Source: Rhodoferax sp.
GTDB taxonomy: Bacteria; Pseudomonadota; Gammaproteobacteria; Burkholderiales; Burkholderiaceae_C
DNA length: 64,000 bases
Assembly (NCBI RefSeq): GCF_030653815.1
Contig: NZ_JAURYQ010000008.1
Span: forward strand, 25,016 to 89,015
Direction: 5' to 3'
Below are positions 24,889-33,750 of this stretch, one piece after another. The notes below the pieces were generated by a model, which was given only the letters and a program-made list of their open reading frames with translations, ran no database searches and was not told the DNA's origin. Both the position numbers and the translations under genes were made by a program. How positions within the stretch are numbered: position 1 is the stretch's first letter; each line of letters starts with the position of its first letter.

Positions 24889-25440
24889 TTGGGCATCACG
24901 ACGGTCACTGAGGCTGGAGCGAGACTTCTCCTAGCCTGCAGGATCGCAGGCATTGACGCGCGCACCTTGCAATGCTGGCAAGCCCATGAGGGATTGGTCA
25001 AGGGCGATGGTGGACCACAAGCGGTGCGTCCCACACCCTGCCATGCATTGAGATTAGACGATCGCGCCATCTTGCTTAGCGTGACCAATGAGTCGCGCTT
25101 CTGCGTAGTACCACCTGCCCGTATCGTTCCCATGTCGGCTTACGAAGGCGTGCATCTGGCCAGCGAGTCCAGCTTAACTGGGTACTACGGGCACAAGGAC
25201 AAACCACTCACCGAGGACGCGCCAAAGCGCCCAAAACAGTGCGACCGCCCACGACACACTTTGCCAGCGCAGCACGCCAGGTCTGGTGTTGGAATTTGAC
25301 CTATTTGCCTGCGACTGTGATGGGTCGTTGGTTTCATTTGTACCTGATTCTGGAGTTGTCCAGCCGCAAGATCGTGGGCTGTGAAGTGCATGACGGTGAT
25401 CGCTCGGATCATGCGGTTCACCTGGTACGGCGAGCGGTGG
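24889..25440 (+). pseudogene. Frameshifted, truncated IS3-family transposase remnant
   Basis: Plus-strand translation gives EAGARLLLACRIAGIDARTL, then VRPTPCHAL and VPPARIVPM in one frame, and after a frameshift near 25175-25185 LRAQGQTTHRGRAKAPKTVR, QVWCWNLTYLPATVMGRWFH and LYLILELSSRKIVGCEVHDG in another. This is the C-terminal ORF of an IS3-family element, with the first catalytic Asp in WNLTY replaced (usually WDxTY) and the end lost after AVHLVRRA, before the last catalytic acid. No inverted repeats are recognised. It is a dead remnant lying exactly between the plasmid backbone and the defence operon. Confidence 0.8.
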
Positions 25441-25575
25441 CAGCAGGATGCTTTAGTCAGCCCGATGCTTGGTTGTGTGCACTTGGCTTGAGGGACTGAG
25501 TCCCATGTTGCACTGCCTTGCCCGCCATCTTTGGCGCTCGCGGGGGGATGACTTGAGCTTCTGCCCGAGTTGTAG

Positions 25576-27519
25576 CTAGTGCGTTTCCTGCATACGCCCA
25601 TAGCCGGTGGCGATGCGAGAAGCAAGTTCGGGAAACAGCAAGCTCAGCACTGCGTCATACCGCGCGGGTCGGAGACATGCTTCATCGCCTGACGCTACTT
25701 TGTCGATGATGGATTGGCGCCATGCTGCATAGAGATCGGCCTGCTTCTGCGTGAACTGCGCCTCAAGGCCGTAGGCCTTGACTGCCATAGGGTAGAGCGT
25801 ATTCCACTGCTGGGTATCGGTGCCGCTTTGCATGACGGCGTTGAGAACCTGAAACCCGGTGTCGACTGCGTAGCCGACGCCGCGGTTCTGCTGAATGGAC
25901 AGGATGCGTGGAATGACGCCAGCATCTTCTACCATGACCACATCGGCAGCGCCTGGCATGCCATGTGCCGCGAGGGCCTCAGCGGCTTCCATGAGTTGCA
26001 CCCACTGTTCGCTGTCTGGCCCGAGGAGCGAGGGCTTTGGCTCGTTGCCTCGATGTGTCCGTCGTGCTTTCTTAATGCGGGCGTTGGCGTCGTAGAACCG
26101 CATTGCCGCCGAGAGGTAGGTGACGGCCCACTCTGAGGCCGGTGTGGCGAGGAGGCGAGGGCGTCTCAATTCAAGCAGCCGCTCTTGATAGCGAACGGTG
26201 ATCGGGTGTCGGTCCATTTCTGCTTCGAGCATCTTCCGCTTGATGCGCCAGACGGGATGGTGAACCCAGCGTTTGCCTATCGTCTGGTCGACGATCAGGG
26301 TGCGCAGCCCGTCCAAGGTCACTCGCCCCCCGAATGAGCCGATGTTGATCTCCAGTGTTGGCAGATCGAGTTCGCGGATGCGGCGTAGTTTTTCTTCGTC
26401 GATTCCATGGGTCACCGTGACTTCGGCCAATAAGGTCAGCGGCCAAGCTTGGCTGTAGGTGTCTTCGACATCCTCCTCGAAGTCTCCGCTGACCATCGTC
26501 ATGGTGCCGCCGTGGGTATGAATCTGGCGTCCTCCGAGCGTAGCGATCACGTCAGGCACGATGCTGCCCAGGCGCCGCTCCAGTCGTACCTCATCCAACA
26601 CCAGGTTGCGAGAGGCCGTCATCCAAAGTTTACGAATTCTGTCCTCTTCCCAGTCGCCACCGAACTCCTCGGGCGGATCGCGGGTGACCTCGACTTCGAG
26701 GCCGGGCGTCGCAATCGACGAGGCTTGCTCAAGGATAGCCTTGACTTCGCGGTGAAGCAGCGTTTCGCGGCGCCAGCGTTGTATGGTTGCGGCGTCCGTG
26801 TCGAGCGGCAGGTGCGAGCGAAAGTCCGATTCGTCGGTCTCCTGCCAGCCGTCCAGAGCATCTCGTGCGGCCTGCGTGGCCGCTGCATTGGCCTCTGTGG
26901 TTAGCTCTTGATCATTCCAATGGGCGCACCACCGGATGTCCGGAAGGATGCGCAGCCGGGCGCGAATCTCCTCGGGTCCGAGCATCGCGATAGTTGGATC
27001 GGAAAGCGACAGCGTGACGATGGCGCGTCCGCTGCCGTCGCTGTCGGTTTCGCGAAGACCTGTCAGGTCGACCAGCAACTCTCGTCCATCGTCGAGCGTC
27101 AGCAGGGCCGTCGCGTAGTCATGCAATGCCGCGCTGACAATGGAAACGCGTGCGGCCGGGGCTTCAACCCAGACCTCATAGCCCTGGCCGCTGAAGCCCT
27201 TGGCAGTCGCCGACATTCTCCGCCGTGGAAGATCGATAAAGCCTGTCTCCAGCAGGTGTCGCGTGGCGGCAAGGCGTGCTGCAACCACAGAACAGTCATC
27301 CTTCTGCGCGCCTGCTGGATGACGGAAATGCGCCGTGGGGCGTGTTCGAAGCGGCTGGCCTGCCATCACGGGGATCAGCGAAAGTTTGCACGCGGGGCAG
27401 GTGCATACGCACCCACCTTGCGCGACTTCGGGATCGTGGATGTAACGCGGCTCGCCGGTTTGCGCGTCGTGCGCCCACTTTAACGGCACCGTAGTGGCGT
27501 CGACGGCTGGGTTCCGCAT
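25576..27519 (-). CDS. CoiA-like protein, putative nuclease
   Basis: A 647-residue protein from ATG 27519, 32 bp after the DUF6527 stop. The N-terminus has a CoiA-like metal-binding cluster: CVCTCPACKLSL at residues 37-48, then AHFRHPAG and a Cys at 76. A central segment (SIVPDVIATLGG, later LTLLAEVTVTHGIDEEKLRR and LPTLEINI) looks like a PD-(D/E)xK nuclease core, in which PD and AEVT would supply the metal-binding acids. The C-terminal 200 residues are helical and unassigned. CoiA proteins act in DNA uptake in Gram-positives, but relatives in Proteobacteria occur in mobile and defence contexts. As the last gene of the nine-gene run it is a candidate effector. Function is inferred. Confidence 0.7.
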   Translation of the reverse strand: MRNPAVDATTVPLKWAHDAQTGEPRYIHDPEVAQGGCVCTCPACKLSLIPVMAGQPLRTRPTAHFRHPAGAQKDDCSVVAARLAATRHLLETGFIDLPRRRMSATAKGFSGQGYEVWVEAPAARVSIVSAALHDYATALLTLDDGRELLVDLTGLRETDSDGSGRAIVTLSLSDPTIAMLGPEEIRARLRILPDIRWCAHWNDQELTTEANAAATQAARDALDGWQETDESDFRSHLPLDTDAATIQRWRRETLLHREVKAILEQASSIATPGLEVEVTRDPPEEFGGDWEEDRIRKLWMTASRNLVLDEVRLERRLGSIVPDVIATLGGRQIHTHGGTMTMVSGDFEEDVEDTYSQAWPLTLLAEVTVTHGIDEEKLRRIRELDLPTLEINIGSFGGRVTLDGLRTLIVDQTIGKRWVHHPVWRIKRKMLEAEMDRHPITVRYQERLLELRRPRLLATPASEWAVTYLSAAMRFYDANARIKKARRTHRGNEPKPSLLGPDSEQWVQLMEAAEALAAHGMPGAADVVMVEDAGVIPRILSIQQNRGVGYAVDTGFQVLNAVMQSGTDTQQWNTLYPMAVKAYGLEAQFTQKQADLYAAWRQSIIDKVASGDEACLRPARYDAVLSLLFPELASRIATGYGRMQETH

Positions 27520-27551
27520 GGTCTCCGATCTGGTTTTAACCTTCCAAGTAC

Positions 27552-27890
27552 TCAAGCCTTGCACCATTCGATCAGTCCCTTCCGGATCCAAAAATGACAT
27601 CTGCACATTTTCTGCTGATGGATCGAGGGGGAAACCGTTGGGCGCCTCCAAAAATCATGCTCAACCTCCCAACGTGGACGACGTTCGGGATTTAGCGAAA
27701 GCGATATCTGAACACCGCATCCGCCTGGGCAACTCAAGCACGCCCATTTTTTTACCCCACCGGCCACCACTAACCAAAGTTCGCCGGCAGGTATCTCGAT
27801 CTTGCCCGGATGCCGATCGACTCGTTTCACGAGAAAGTTGAAGTCCAGAAGCCCGAGGCGGCGCAGCATCAACGCAAAGAAGCGGTTCAT
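27552..27890 (-). CDS. DUF6527 metal-binding protein of the ubiquitin-like system
   Basis: A 112-residue protein whose start lies 4 bp after the JAB-E1 stop. It has the pattern ELWLVVAGGVKKWACLSCPG followed by CGVQISLSLN, PRW, TVSPSI and CRCHFWIRKGLIEWC. Multiple Cys, one His and the SPS motif match the small metal-binding family DUF6527, which is repeatedly seen beside bacterial E1/E2/multi-ubiquitin genes. A role as a zinc-binding accessory, possibly ligase-like or substrate-binding, has been suggested by comparative genomics but is not established here. The tight spacing on both sides shows that it belongs to the operon. Confidence 0.8.
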   Translation of the reverse strand: MNRFFALMLRRLGLLDFNFLVKRVDRHPGKIEIPAGELWLVVAGGVKKWACLSCPGGCGVQISLSLNPERRPRWEVEHDFWRRPTVSPSIHQQKMCRCHFWIRKGLIEWCKA

Positions 27891-27894
27891 ACAG

Positions 27895-29304
27895 TTACCC
27901 GATCACGCCAAGAAAGGGGTTCACGTCACCGCGGCCCCAGGTGGCCTCGGTTCCGCAAACAGGGCATGTCGGAATCGGTCGACACGTCATTGAACGATCC
28001 TCCACACGGTCGAATCGGCGAATGCGGTTGTGCGTCATTCCACCTTGGCCGCGGAAACCTGTCAAACCCTGGATCAACTCATCCACTGCGGCGCAAGCAA
28101 TACTGGTAGTGAACGTGACCACTGCTGGGGCTGGGTCGCCACCTCCCTCCACATACGCCTCGGCCTTGCGGCGTTCAAACTCTGCCGGATCATTGCGCTG
28201 CAATCCTTCAGCTGCAGCACGCTGGGCGTTGACGACGCCAAGGCAAATCAGGCAAGGGTTACCCGGCCTGATTGTCGTGACGCGGCCAGTCATATCGTAG
28301 TCCACACCGCTTTTGGCCGACCGCATGCGCAACCCTACGTCGATCAACGGAATGCCGTAGTAGTGGGCAAGTCGGTTCAAGGTGAGCCGACCCTGGTTGT
28401 CATCGGTACAGCCGAAAAGCACATCGCAAGACCGCAGAACGTCACGTAGCGATGGGTCGCCCACCCATGCACGCCGAGTAACAACCTGGGTGCCCAAGCC
28501 GCAAGCCTCGATTTCACGTGCGAGGATGTCTATCTTGGCCAGCTTCGCGGGTACATCGGCGGCGCGCGATCCGTGGACACGGTTGAGATTGGTCGTGTCG
28601 ATCGTGTCGTTGTCCATCAATGCGAGATGCCCGACACCCAGCCGAGTCAGCAGCGAAACGACGGCACTGCCCGTTCCGCCGCAACCGATCACCCCTACCC
28701 GCAGTGCCTGCACGATGGGATTGAAGCCCTTGCCGAACAGTGCTGCCTGCCGAGCTAGAAACTCCGTATCTTCGCGTTCAGCGTCCGCGCGCCAGATCTT
28801 GATCTTGCTTCCGACAATGGATATGGACGACGCCTTCGTGGATGCCTTGGCTGATTTCCACAGGCGCCCCACGATGGCATCGTGCTGACCGAAGACCATA
28901 CTGGCAAGTCCCTGTGCACCCTTGTTGAAGGTGGTGCGCGCCAGCTCAGCTTCGTTGCGATCGTCCTGGTCGGAGAAAAACGCACCCGCGCCTGGATGCG
29001 TGTGAACCAGTGCGGGGACGAGGTTACGGTGCTGTGCCAGGCCCAGCAGCCGCATGAATCCCTGCGTTGACCACGTCACGTGCACCGAGGAGGACGAGAC
29101 CATCTCGTCGGATGTGATGGGCACCACCTCGTGCGAGATCAGGCGGATGCGCGGCTGCTTGGACCAAGGATCGGCCGCAATTTCGGCTTTGCCAAACAGC
29201 ACATAGGCAGCTGCCTCCGAACCGTTCTCTCGATGAAGCAGCGCGCGCAGCGCCGCTTCATGGGATTCCAGCAAAATGATGTCCAACGCTACGGCCGACA
29301 TCAT
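27895..29304 (-). CDS. JAB/JAMM peptidase fused to ThiF/E1 activating enzyme
   Basis: A 469-residue two-domain protein. The start at 29304 overlaps the upstream stop as ATGA. The JAB domain (about 1-190) has the JAMM zinc motif HTHPGAGAFFSDQDD (His101, His103, Ser111, Asp114). The E1 domain (about 210-450) has the nucleotide loop VGVIGCGGTGSAVVSLLTRL, ALMDNDTIDTTNLNR and two CxxC pairs (PCLICLG and CPVCG) that probably bind structural zinc. E1 would adenylate the C-terminus of a ubiquitin-like protein, and JAB would process or remove it. Such fusions occur in predicted bacterial ubiquitin-like systems and in anti-phage operons of the CBASS and Bil type. The substrate here is presumably the tandem Ub-like protein encoded just upstream. 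Confidence 0.92.
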   Translation of the reverse strand: MMSAVALDIILLESHEAALRALLHRENGSEAAAYVLFGKAEIAADPWSKQPRIRLISHEVVPITSDEMVSSSSVHVTWSTQGFMRLLGLAQHRNLVPALVHTHPGAGAFFSDQDDRNEAELARTTFNKGAQGLASMVFGQHDAIVGRLWKSAKASTKASSISIVGSKIKIWRADAEREDTEFLARQAALFGKGFNPIVQALRVGVIGCGGTGSAVVSLLTRLGVGHLALMDNDTIDTTNLNRVHGSRAADVPAKLAKIDILAREIEACGLGTQVVTRRAWVGDPSLRDVLRSCDVLFGCTDDNQGRLTLNRLAHYYGIPLIDVGLRMRSAKSGVDYDMTGRVTTIRPGNPCLICLGVVNAQRAAAEGLQRNDPAEFERRKAEAYVEGGGDPAPAVVTFTTSIACAAVDELIQGLTGFRGQGGMTHNRIRRFDRVEDRSMTCRPIPTCPVCGTEATWGRGDVNPFLGVIG

Positions 29305-30230
29305 TTGGCCTCCGCCAGCGCGTGCTCGATGCGCTTGATCATCGTGTGCAGGCCATCGACACCCGGCCGCCAGCTGTTGTTGTGGCGAGACCAGCGTTGC
29401 CAGTTGTGGCCCATGAAAGCGTGCGGCTGATCCGCGCATGTCGGGTAGCGACCTGCGGACACCAATGTCAACCAGAGGTTGCAGAAGAACATGTCCGGTG
29501 CCACGTCGGGATAGCCGGGCGGCAGAATCACCAGCACGTCGGCAGCCGGGTGATTGAACTTGCCTTGAGGCAGTTGCATCTGCTTCAGCACAACACCCGT
29601 GTGCGGGCCGTCACTGACGACAGCCACGGTGAAGCCGTGGCTGTCGAGATAGCGCTGATCGGCTTCCGGCAGGGCCGCCAGTCCTTCCGTCGTGTCGCGG
29701 ATGAGCGTGATGAAGCGTTCAATGCCCGGCTTGCTGAGGTCGATCAAGTCGGTATCGCGGATGAGCACATCCTGGCCGCCGCCACGCACTTCGAGATAGA
29801 CGTCATAGGTGTCGGTAGGGACGCCAGCCAACGCCTTCAAGATCTTGCCACTGATGGACGGCTTACCCCATTCCATTTGGCGATCGTCGATCGTGAACTT
29901 GAAGGCGCGGTCGGTCTGAAAAATGACGAAGCGCTCTGCACCGCGTCCACGCAGATCGTAAGTCTCGTCGAGACGCAGGTCCTCGAACTCGCCAGACGGC
30001 AGGATTGCGTAGATGCTGTAGTCCGCCACAGGACGGACTTCGGCGGCTTGAAGGATCTGGCGGCCGGTAGGGACCGGATCGCGCAGATCCAGATGGCGCT
30101 CGTTGAGCTGTTCATCGGCCACCACGATGCGATAGAGGTGTGCCAGACGAAGACTGCGGCCTTCGCGGATGGCGGCACCAACATCTTCGAGAGGGATATG
30201 GCTGTCATCGCCAGGATTTTTCGTTTGCAT
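29301..30230 (-). CDS. Tandem ubiquitin-like domains fused to an E2-like domain
   Basis: A 309-residue protein. Two multi-ubiquitin-type beta-grasp domains lie at about 31-105 (YRIVVADEQLNERHLDLRDP, FEDLRLDETYDLRG) and 109-178 (FKFTIDDRQMEWGKPSISGK, DVLIRDTDLIDLSKPGIERF). The C-terminal part (about 182-309) matches prokaryotic E2 family E: ADVLVILPPGYPDVAPDMFF, then GHNWQRWSRHNNSWRPGVDG and a terminal helix. Cys250 and Cys265 are candidates for the thioester residue. No free C-terminal diglycine is visible, so either the Ub-like domains are cleaved from the fusion by the JAB enzyme or they act as a scaffold. It overlaps the JAB-E1 gene by 4 bp, which ties modifier, conjugase and activator into one unit. 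Confidence 0.88.
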   Translation of the reverse strand: MQTKNPGDDSHIPLEDVGAAIREGRSLRLAHLYRIVVADEQLNERHLDLRDPVPTGRQILQAAEVRPVADYSIYAILPSGEFEDLRLDETYDLRGRGAERFVIFQTDRAFKFTIDDRQMEWGKPSISGKILKALAGVPTDTYDVYLEVRGGGQDVLIRDTDLIDLSKPGIERFITLIRDTTEGLAALPEADQRYLDSHGFTVAVVSDGPHTGVVLKQMQLPQGKFNHPAADVLVILPPGYPDVAPDMFFCNLWLTLVSAGRYPTCADQPHAFMGHNWQRWSRHNNSWRPGVDGLHTMIKRIEHALAEAK

Positions 30231-30322
30231 TTGATTGACTTTCTGTCGGCCATCTGCGGGATTGCAGTTTTCTTGGCCTTCAATAAGTCAATCGCGGCGG
30301 ATTCCAGGACCGGAAAGCCGAT

Positions 30323-33300
30323 TCAAACATTTTTTATGGTGATCGCGCCGGCCGGAAGGTCGCCGCAGATGAAGAAGCTGGGGCAACGTGGGCAAGCGCG
30401 CGCTTCTTCCTTCACAGGAAATTCGCCGGCGCGGACGCGCCTGACGATCTCCTGGACCTTCTCACTGCGCGTTTTGAGCTTTCGCTCGGTGATCTCCAAC
30501 GGCTGCGTCGTCTCGCTGGTCAGGTATGTGACCTCGACCTGGGCCGACCCACCATAAGTCTGCATGGTCGCGAGATGGAGCAGCGTGTACTCGATGTCAT
30601 CGAAAGCGTTGGACCTTGGTTTGCCGGTTTTTACCCGCCGAACGACGATCTGCCCCTTGTCGCCCCGGGCGACACTGTCCGGCCGGACGAGAATTTCGCC
30701 TTCCACCCACCCGAGCGAGATCGGCGCTGCCGGTGCAGGTACGCCGCGACTTCGAGTTTCGATGAGGTAGCCCACCAGCCGGCGCGCGATGCACCGGTAA
30801 TCTTCCGCATAGCCATGGTCGACTGCTCCCTTGGCCTGCCATGCCTGGTCGAAGCGCGCGCCGAGTTCGGCTTCGTTTGGCACCGTCATCTCATGCGTGA
30901 TCTTCAACCAATCGAATACGTCCCCGACAACGTTGTGCATCTTCATGAAGGCCGTTTCCGTACGGCGACCTCCGAGTTTCAGGACGTGGGTGTAAAAAAA
31001 GCGACGTGGACATCGCTCGAACAGGTTGACCTGGCTATCGGTCCAGACCGGCTTTTGCGCCCAGGCAACTTGCAAGCATGAATTCGGCCGCGGCTTGACA
31101 CGCCGCTGCGGTGGATTGGGCGAGTGGATCAGAAGGTGTCGGATGGAGGCCAGGAACTTCGATGGATTGCGCGCTTTGCCGTCGGACTGAACCGATGATG
31201 CATAGAGAAAGAGCCGATCACGGGCGCGGGACAGCGCCACGAAGAACAGGCATTCCTCTTCTTCATCGTGCCCAGCTTTCACCGCTTCCAATCCGGTGAT
31301 TCCATCTGAGCCATGAATCAGACCGTCTGGCGGCACGCAGCGCGGTGCCATGTTGTTGCGCGGCAGACCTGAGGTCACCATGCCGGGTATGTGCACGGTG
31401 TGAAACTCCAGTCCCTTGCTGGCATGGATCGTCATGAGACGTACCGCATCGATGCCGTCGACGACTCCTGGCAAATGGCGCAAGCCGCGGTCCTCCGAAA
31501 GCAGGACGAGTCGGCGAATTCGATCAAGAAGGCGCGTGCAGGGGGCACCCGCACCCGATGGTTGTTGACGGCAGAAGTTGAGGAATTGCCACAGCGCCAG
31601 ACCTTTCATTCTGCTTTGGGCGTCGCCTGCCAGGTACAGGGCCTTGGCGAGTCCAAGATGGTCGATCACCCAGGTGGACAAAATGGTCCAAGGATTGCCG
31701 GTCGGGCTGATCCCATCGAAAAGTTCGGCCACGCGCGCCAATGTGGCTTTGCTCGTTCCGGCGAGTTCCGGTGGCCAGCTCCCTGCGAACCGCCAGTCGA
31801 GCGCCGCAACTTTGCTTTCGCGCAGTCGCTCGATGATCTTTACGACATCTTGCAGCGGCAGCTTGTACGCCGGCATCGTGGAGGCCCGCACCAATCCGAC
31901 GACATAGGGGTCGCTCAGCATGGAGAGCAAGGCGAGGAGATCCTTGATCTCAGGTCGCTCGAACAGACTCCCAAGGTGGAGTACCGGGATGCCTCTGGCT
32001 TCCAGGCCCTCAGCGATTTCGCTCAGACGGGCGTTGGATGCGCACAGAAGGGCCTGTTCGCGGTAAGCCGTTCCCGCGTCGCGTTGGGCCTGGATCGCAG
32101 CGGCCACCGTCGAGATTTCATCATCCGTTGTGCTCACAACCCTGAACTCTGGTGCGACACCAGAGGCGCCTCGGCTCGCTTTCAAATGCAATGGCAATGC
32201 GCCAGTCGATGCCTTCATCGTGCCGGAGAAGGCCGTGAAAACATCGATGACTTCCTGTCGAGACCGATAGTTGATACCCAGTTGATCAACTTGAGCACCG
32301 GGAAAATCCAAGGCGAACTGGGCCATGTTGGTGGCCGATGCGCCGCGGAAGCGATAAATGGATTGACGGGCATCGCCAACAACCCAGAGGTCACGTCCAT
32401 CACCGACGATAGCTTTCAAAAGACGTACGGAAGAACGGTTCACGTCTTGGTATTCGTCGACGAGGACATGCGTGTGCCGTGCCCTTAGTGCATTCCTCAC
32501 TTCGGCATCGGCTTCGACAAGGCGTACAGGCTGGGCGACGAGATCGCCAAAGTCGATCAACTGCTTTGCAGTCATCAGGCGCTCGTAGGTTTCGTAGACC
32601 AAAGCGACTTCCAGGCACTTCTCAGCACGCATCGCCGCATCGGCATCATCAGCGCAGTTCTGTGCCATGGCTTGGGCCAATGCCCGGTAGCCAACAGCGT
32701 CAATCACCTCGTCCTTGGCGCGTGAAATCGCACTGAGCATGTCGCTGAGATCGAGCGCTGGGTCCCATAGGTTGCGATAGTGGTGCAACGGGAGTCGCGG
32801 CAACTCGTCTTCCAGCAATTCGATGCCTTCGGATCGATCAATGAGACGAGGGCCTGCAGGTAGTCCCAGCTTGTCGTGAAAACGGCGGACGATATCCAAG
32901 CCGAATGCATGAAACGTACCGATCCACATCGCTGCGGCAGCTTTTGGGTTGCTTGCGGCGAGTCGCTCGCTCAACTCGTTCGCCGCCTTGTTGGAGAACG
33001 TGAGGACAAGAATGGACATCGGGTCCACGCCGTCAGTCAGAAGACTCTGGATACGCTGCACCAGCGTTCTGGTCTTGCCTGTGCCTGGACCGGCCTGCAA
33101 CTGGAACGCAGTGTTGCGATGGTTGGCAGCCGCAATCTGGGTCGGGTCTGGAGTCAATACCGCCGCTGCGGCGGCAGGCTGCATGGATGCGGTTGGCTCC
33201 ATCGGCAGGAGCAGTGCATCCAGAAGCTGTTGCTGGACTACCTGCAAGGGTGCGCCAAGGCGATTGGCGATGTCGGCAGAAGAGCAGCCACCATCGACGT

Positions 33301-33748
33301 GGTGATGACGGGCGACCGAGCGCGGTAACAAGAGTTCGCGGGCGAAGAGGTCCATACGGACCTCACGGCGTTCCCGGGCGCCATAGTCAAGCACTCTTTC
33401 GATGCCGACTGGCGCATCCTCCACCGAACGGTCTGGTTCGACTTCCTCCGTTACCACGTCCTGAACGCCACCTTCCAAGACGACATGCCCCAGTTCATGA
33501 GCGATCAGAAAGGCGCGGTCGAACACCGCACCAGTATCTTCATACAAAATGCTTCCGGCTTGGCTGTCGAATACCGCACGCCCGCTTTTCAGTGCGGAGT
33601 CGCCCTGTGGCAAAGCATACACATCAAGGTCTCGCCGAGCCGCTTCGCGGCTGACGAGTTCAAGCAGGTTCCATGGATCGTCGCCCGCTGCGACCGCCGC
33701 TTGATGGATGCGTTCTGCCTCACGCCGTGTGGCTTCGGTCGCATCCAT
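30323..33748 (-). CDS. ImmA/IrrE metallopeptidase - UvrD helicase - nuclease-like fusion
   Basis: A 1141-residue multidomain protein. An ImmA/IrrE zinc-peptidase domain occupies about 1-150, with HELGH at residues 84-88. A superfamily 1A helicase follows, with Walker A AGPGTGKTRTLVQRI near 218 and Walker B VDEYQDVNRSS near 420, then VGDARQSIYRFRGA and MTIHASKGLEFHTVHIPG. The last 250 residues resemble the AddB/RecB-type PD-(D/E)xK nuclease with an iron-sulfur signature (ACPRCPSFFICGD), but where DxKTG is expected the sequence reads RRVKTGK, so the nuclease may be inactive. ImmA/IrrE peptidases cleave repressors in DNA-damage or phage responses. The fusion suggests a helicase that senses abnormal DNA and cleaves a regulator, possibly one of the two genes directly upstream (2-bp gap). 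That is inference. Confidence 0.88.
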   Translation of the reverse strand: MDATEATRREAERIHQAAVAAGDDPWNLLELVSREAARRDLDVYALPQGDSALKSGRAVFDSQAGSILYEDTGAVFDRAFLIAHELGHVVLEGGVQDVVTEEVEPDRSVEDAPVGIERVLDYGARERREVRMDLFARELLLPRSVARHHHVDGGCSSADIANRLGAPLQVVQQQLLDALLLPMEPTASMQPAAAAAVLTPDPTQIAAANHRNTAFQLQAGPGTGKTRTLVQRIQSLLTDGVDPMSILVLTFSNKAANELSERLAASNPKAAAAMWIGTFHAFGLDIVRRFHDKLGLPAGPRLIDRSEGIELLEDELPRLPLHHYRNLWDPALDLSDMLSAISRAKDEVIDAVGYRALAQAMAQNCADDADAAMRAEKCLEVALVYETYERLMTAKQLIDFGDLVAQPVRLVEADAEVRNALRARHTHVLVDEYQDVNRSSVRLLKAIVGDGRDLWVVGDARQSIYRFRGASATNMAQFALDFPGAQVDQLGINYRSRQEVIDVFTAFSGTMKASTGALPLHLKASRGASGVAPEFRVVSTTDDEISTVAAAIQAQRDAGTAYREQALLCASNARLSEIAEGLEARGIPVLHLGSLFERPEIKDLLALLSMLSDPYVVGLVRASTMPAYKLPLQDVVKIIERLRESKVAALDWRFAGSWPPELAGTSKATLARVAELFDGISPTGNPWTILSTWVIDHLGLAKALYLAGDAQSRMKGLALWQFLNFCRQQPSGAGAPCTRLLDRIRRLVLLSEDRGLRHLPGVVDGIDAVRLMTIHASKGLEFHTVHIPGMVTSGLPRNNMAPRCVPPDGLIHGSDGITGLEAVKAGHDEEEECLFFVALSRARDRLFLYASSVQSDGKARNPSKFLASIRHLLIHSPNPPQRRVKPRPNSCLQVAWAQKPVWTDSQVNLFERCPRRFFYTHVLKLGGRRTETAFMKMHNVVGDVFDWLKITHEMTVPNEAELGARFDQAWQAKGAVDHGYAEDYRCIARRLVGYLIETRSRGVPAPAAPISLGWVEGEILVRPDSVARGDKGQIVVRRVKTGKPRSNAFDDIEYTLLHLATMQTYGGSAQVEVTYLTSETTQPLEITERKLKTRSEKVQEIVRRVRAGEFPVKEEARACPRCPSFFICGDLPAGAITIKNV

Positions 33749-33750
33749 AG

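Noticed and set aside
27494..27841. Plus-strand frame opposite the DUF6527 gene
   Set aside because: The minus-strand frame has the conserved SPSI and CRCHFWIR pattern and operon spacing, so the plus-strand frame is a shadow.
31391..32488. Plus-strand frame of about 365 codons inside the ImmA-UvrD gene
   Set aside because: Antisense to intact helicase motifs, with no recognisable domain or ribosome site.
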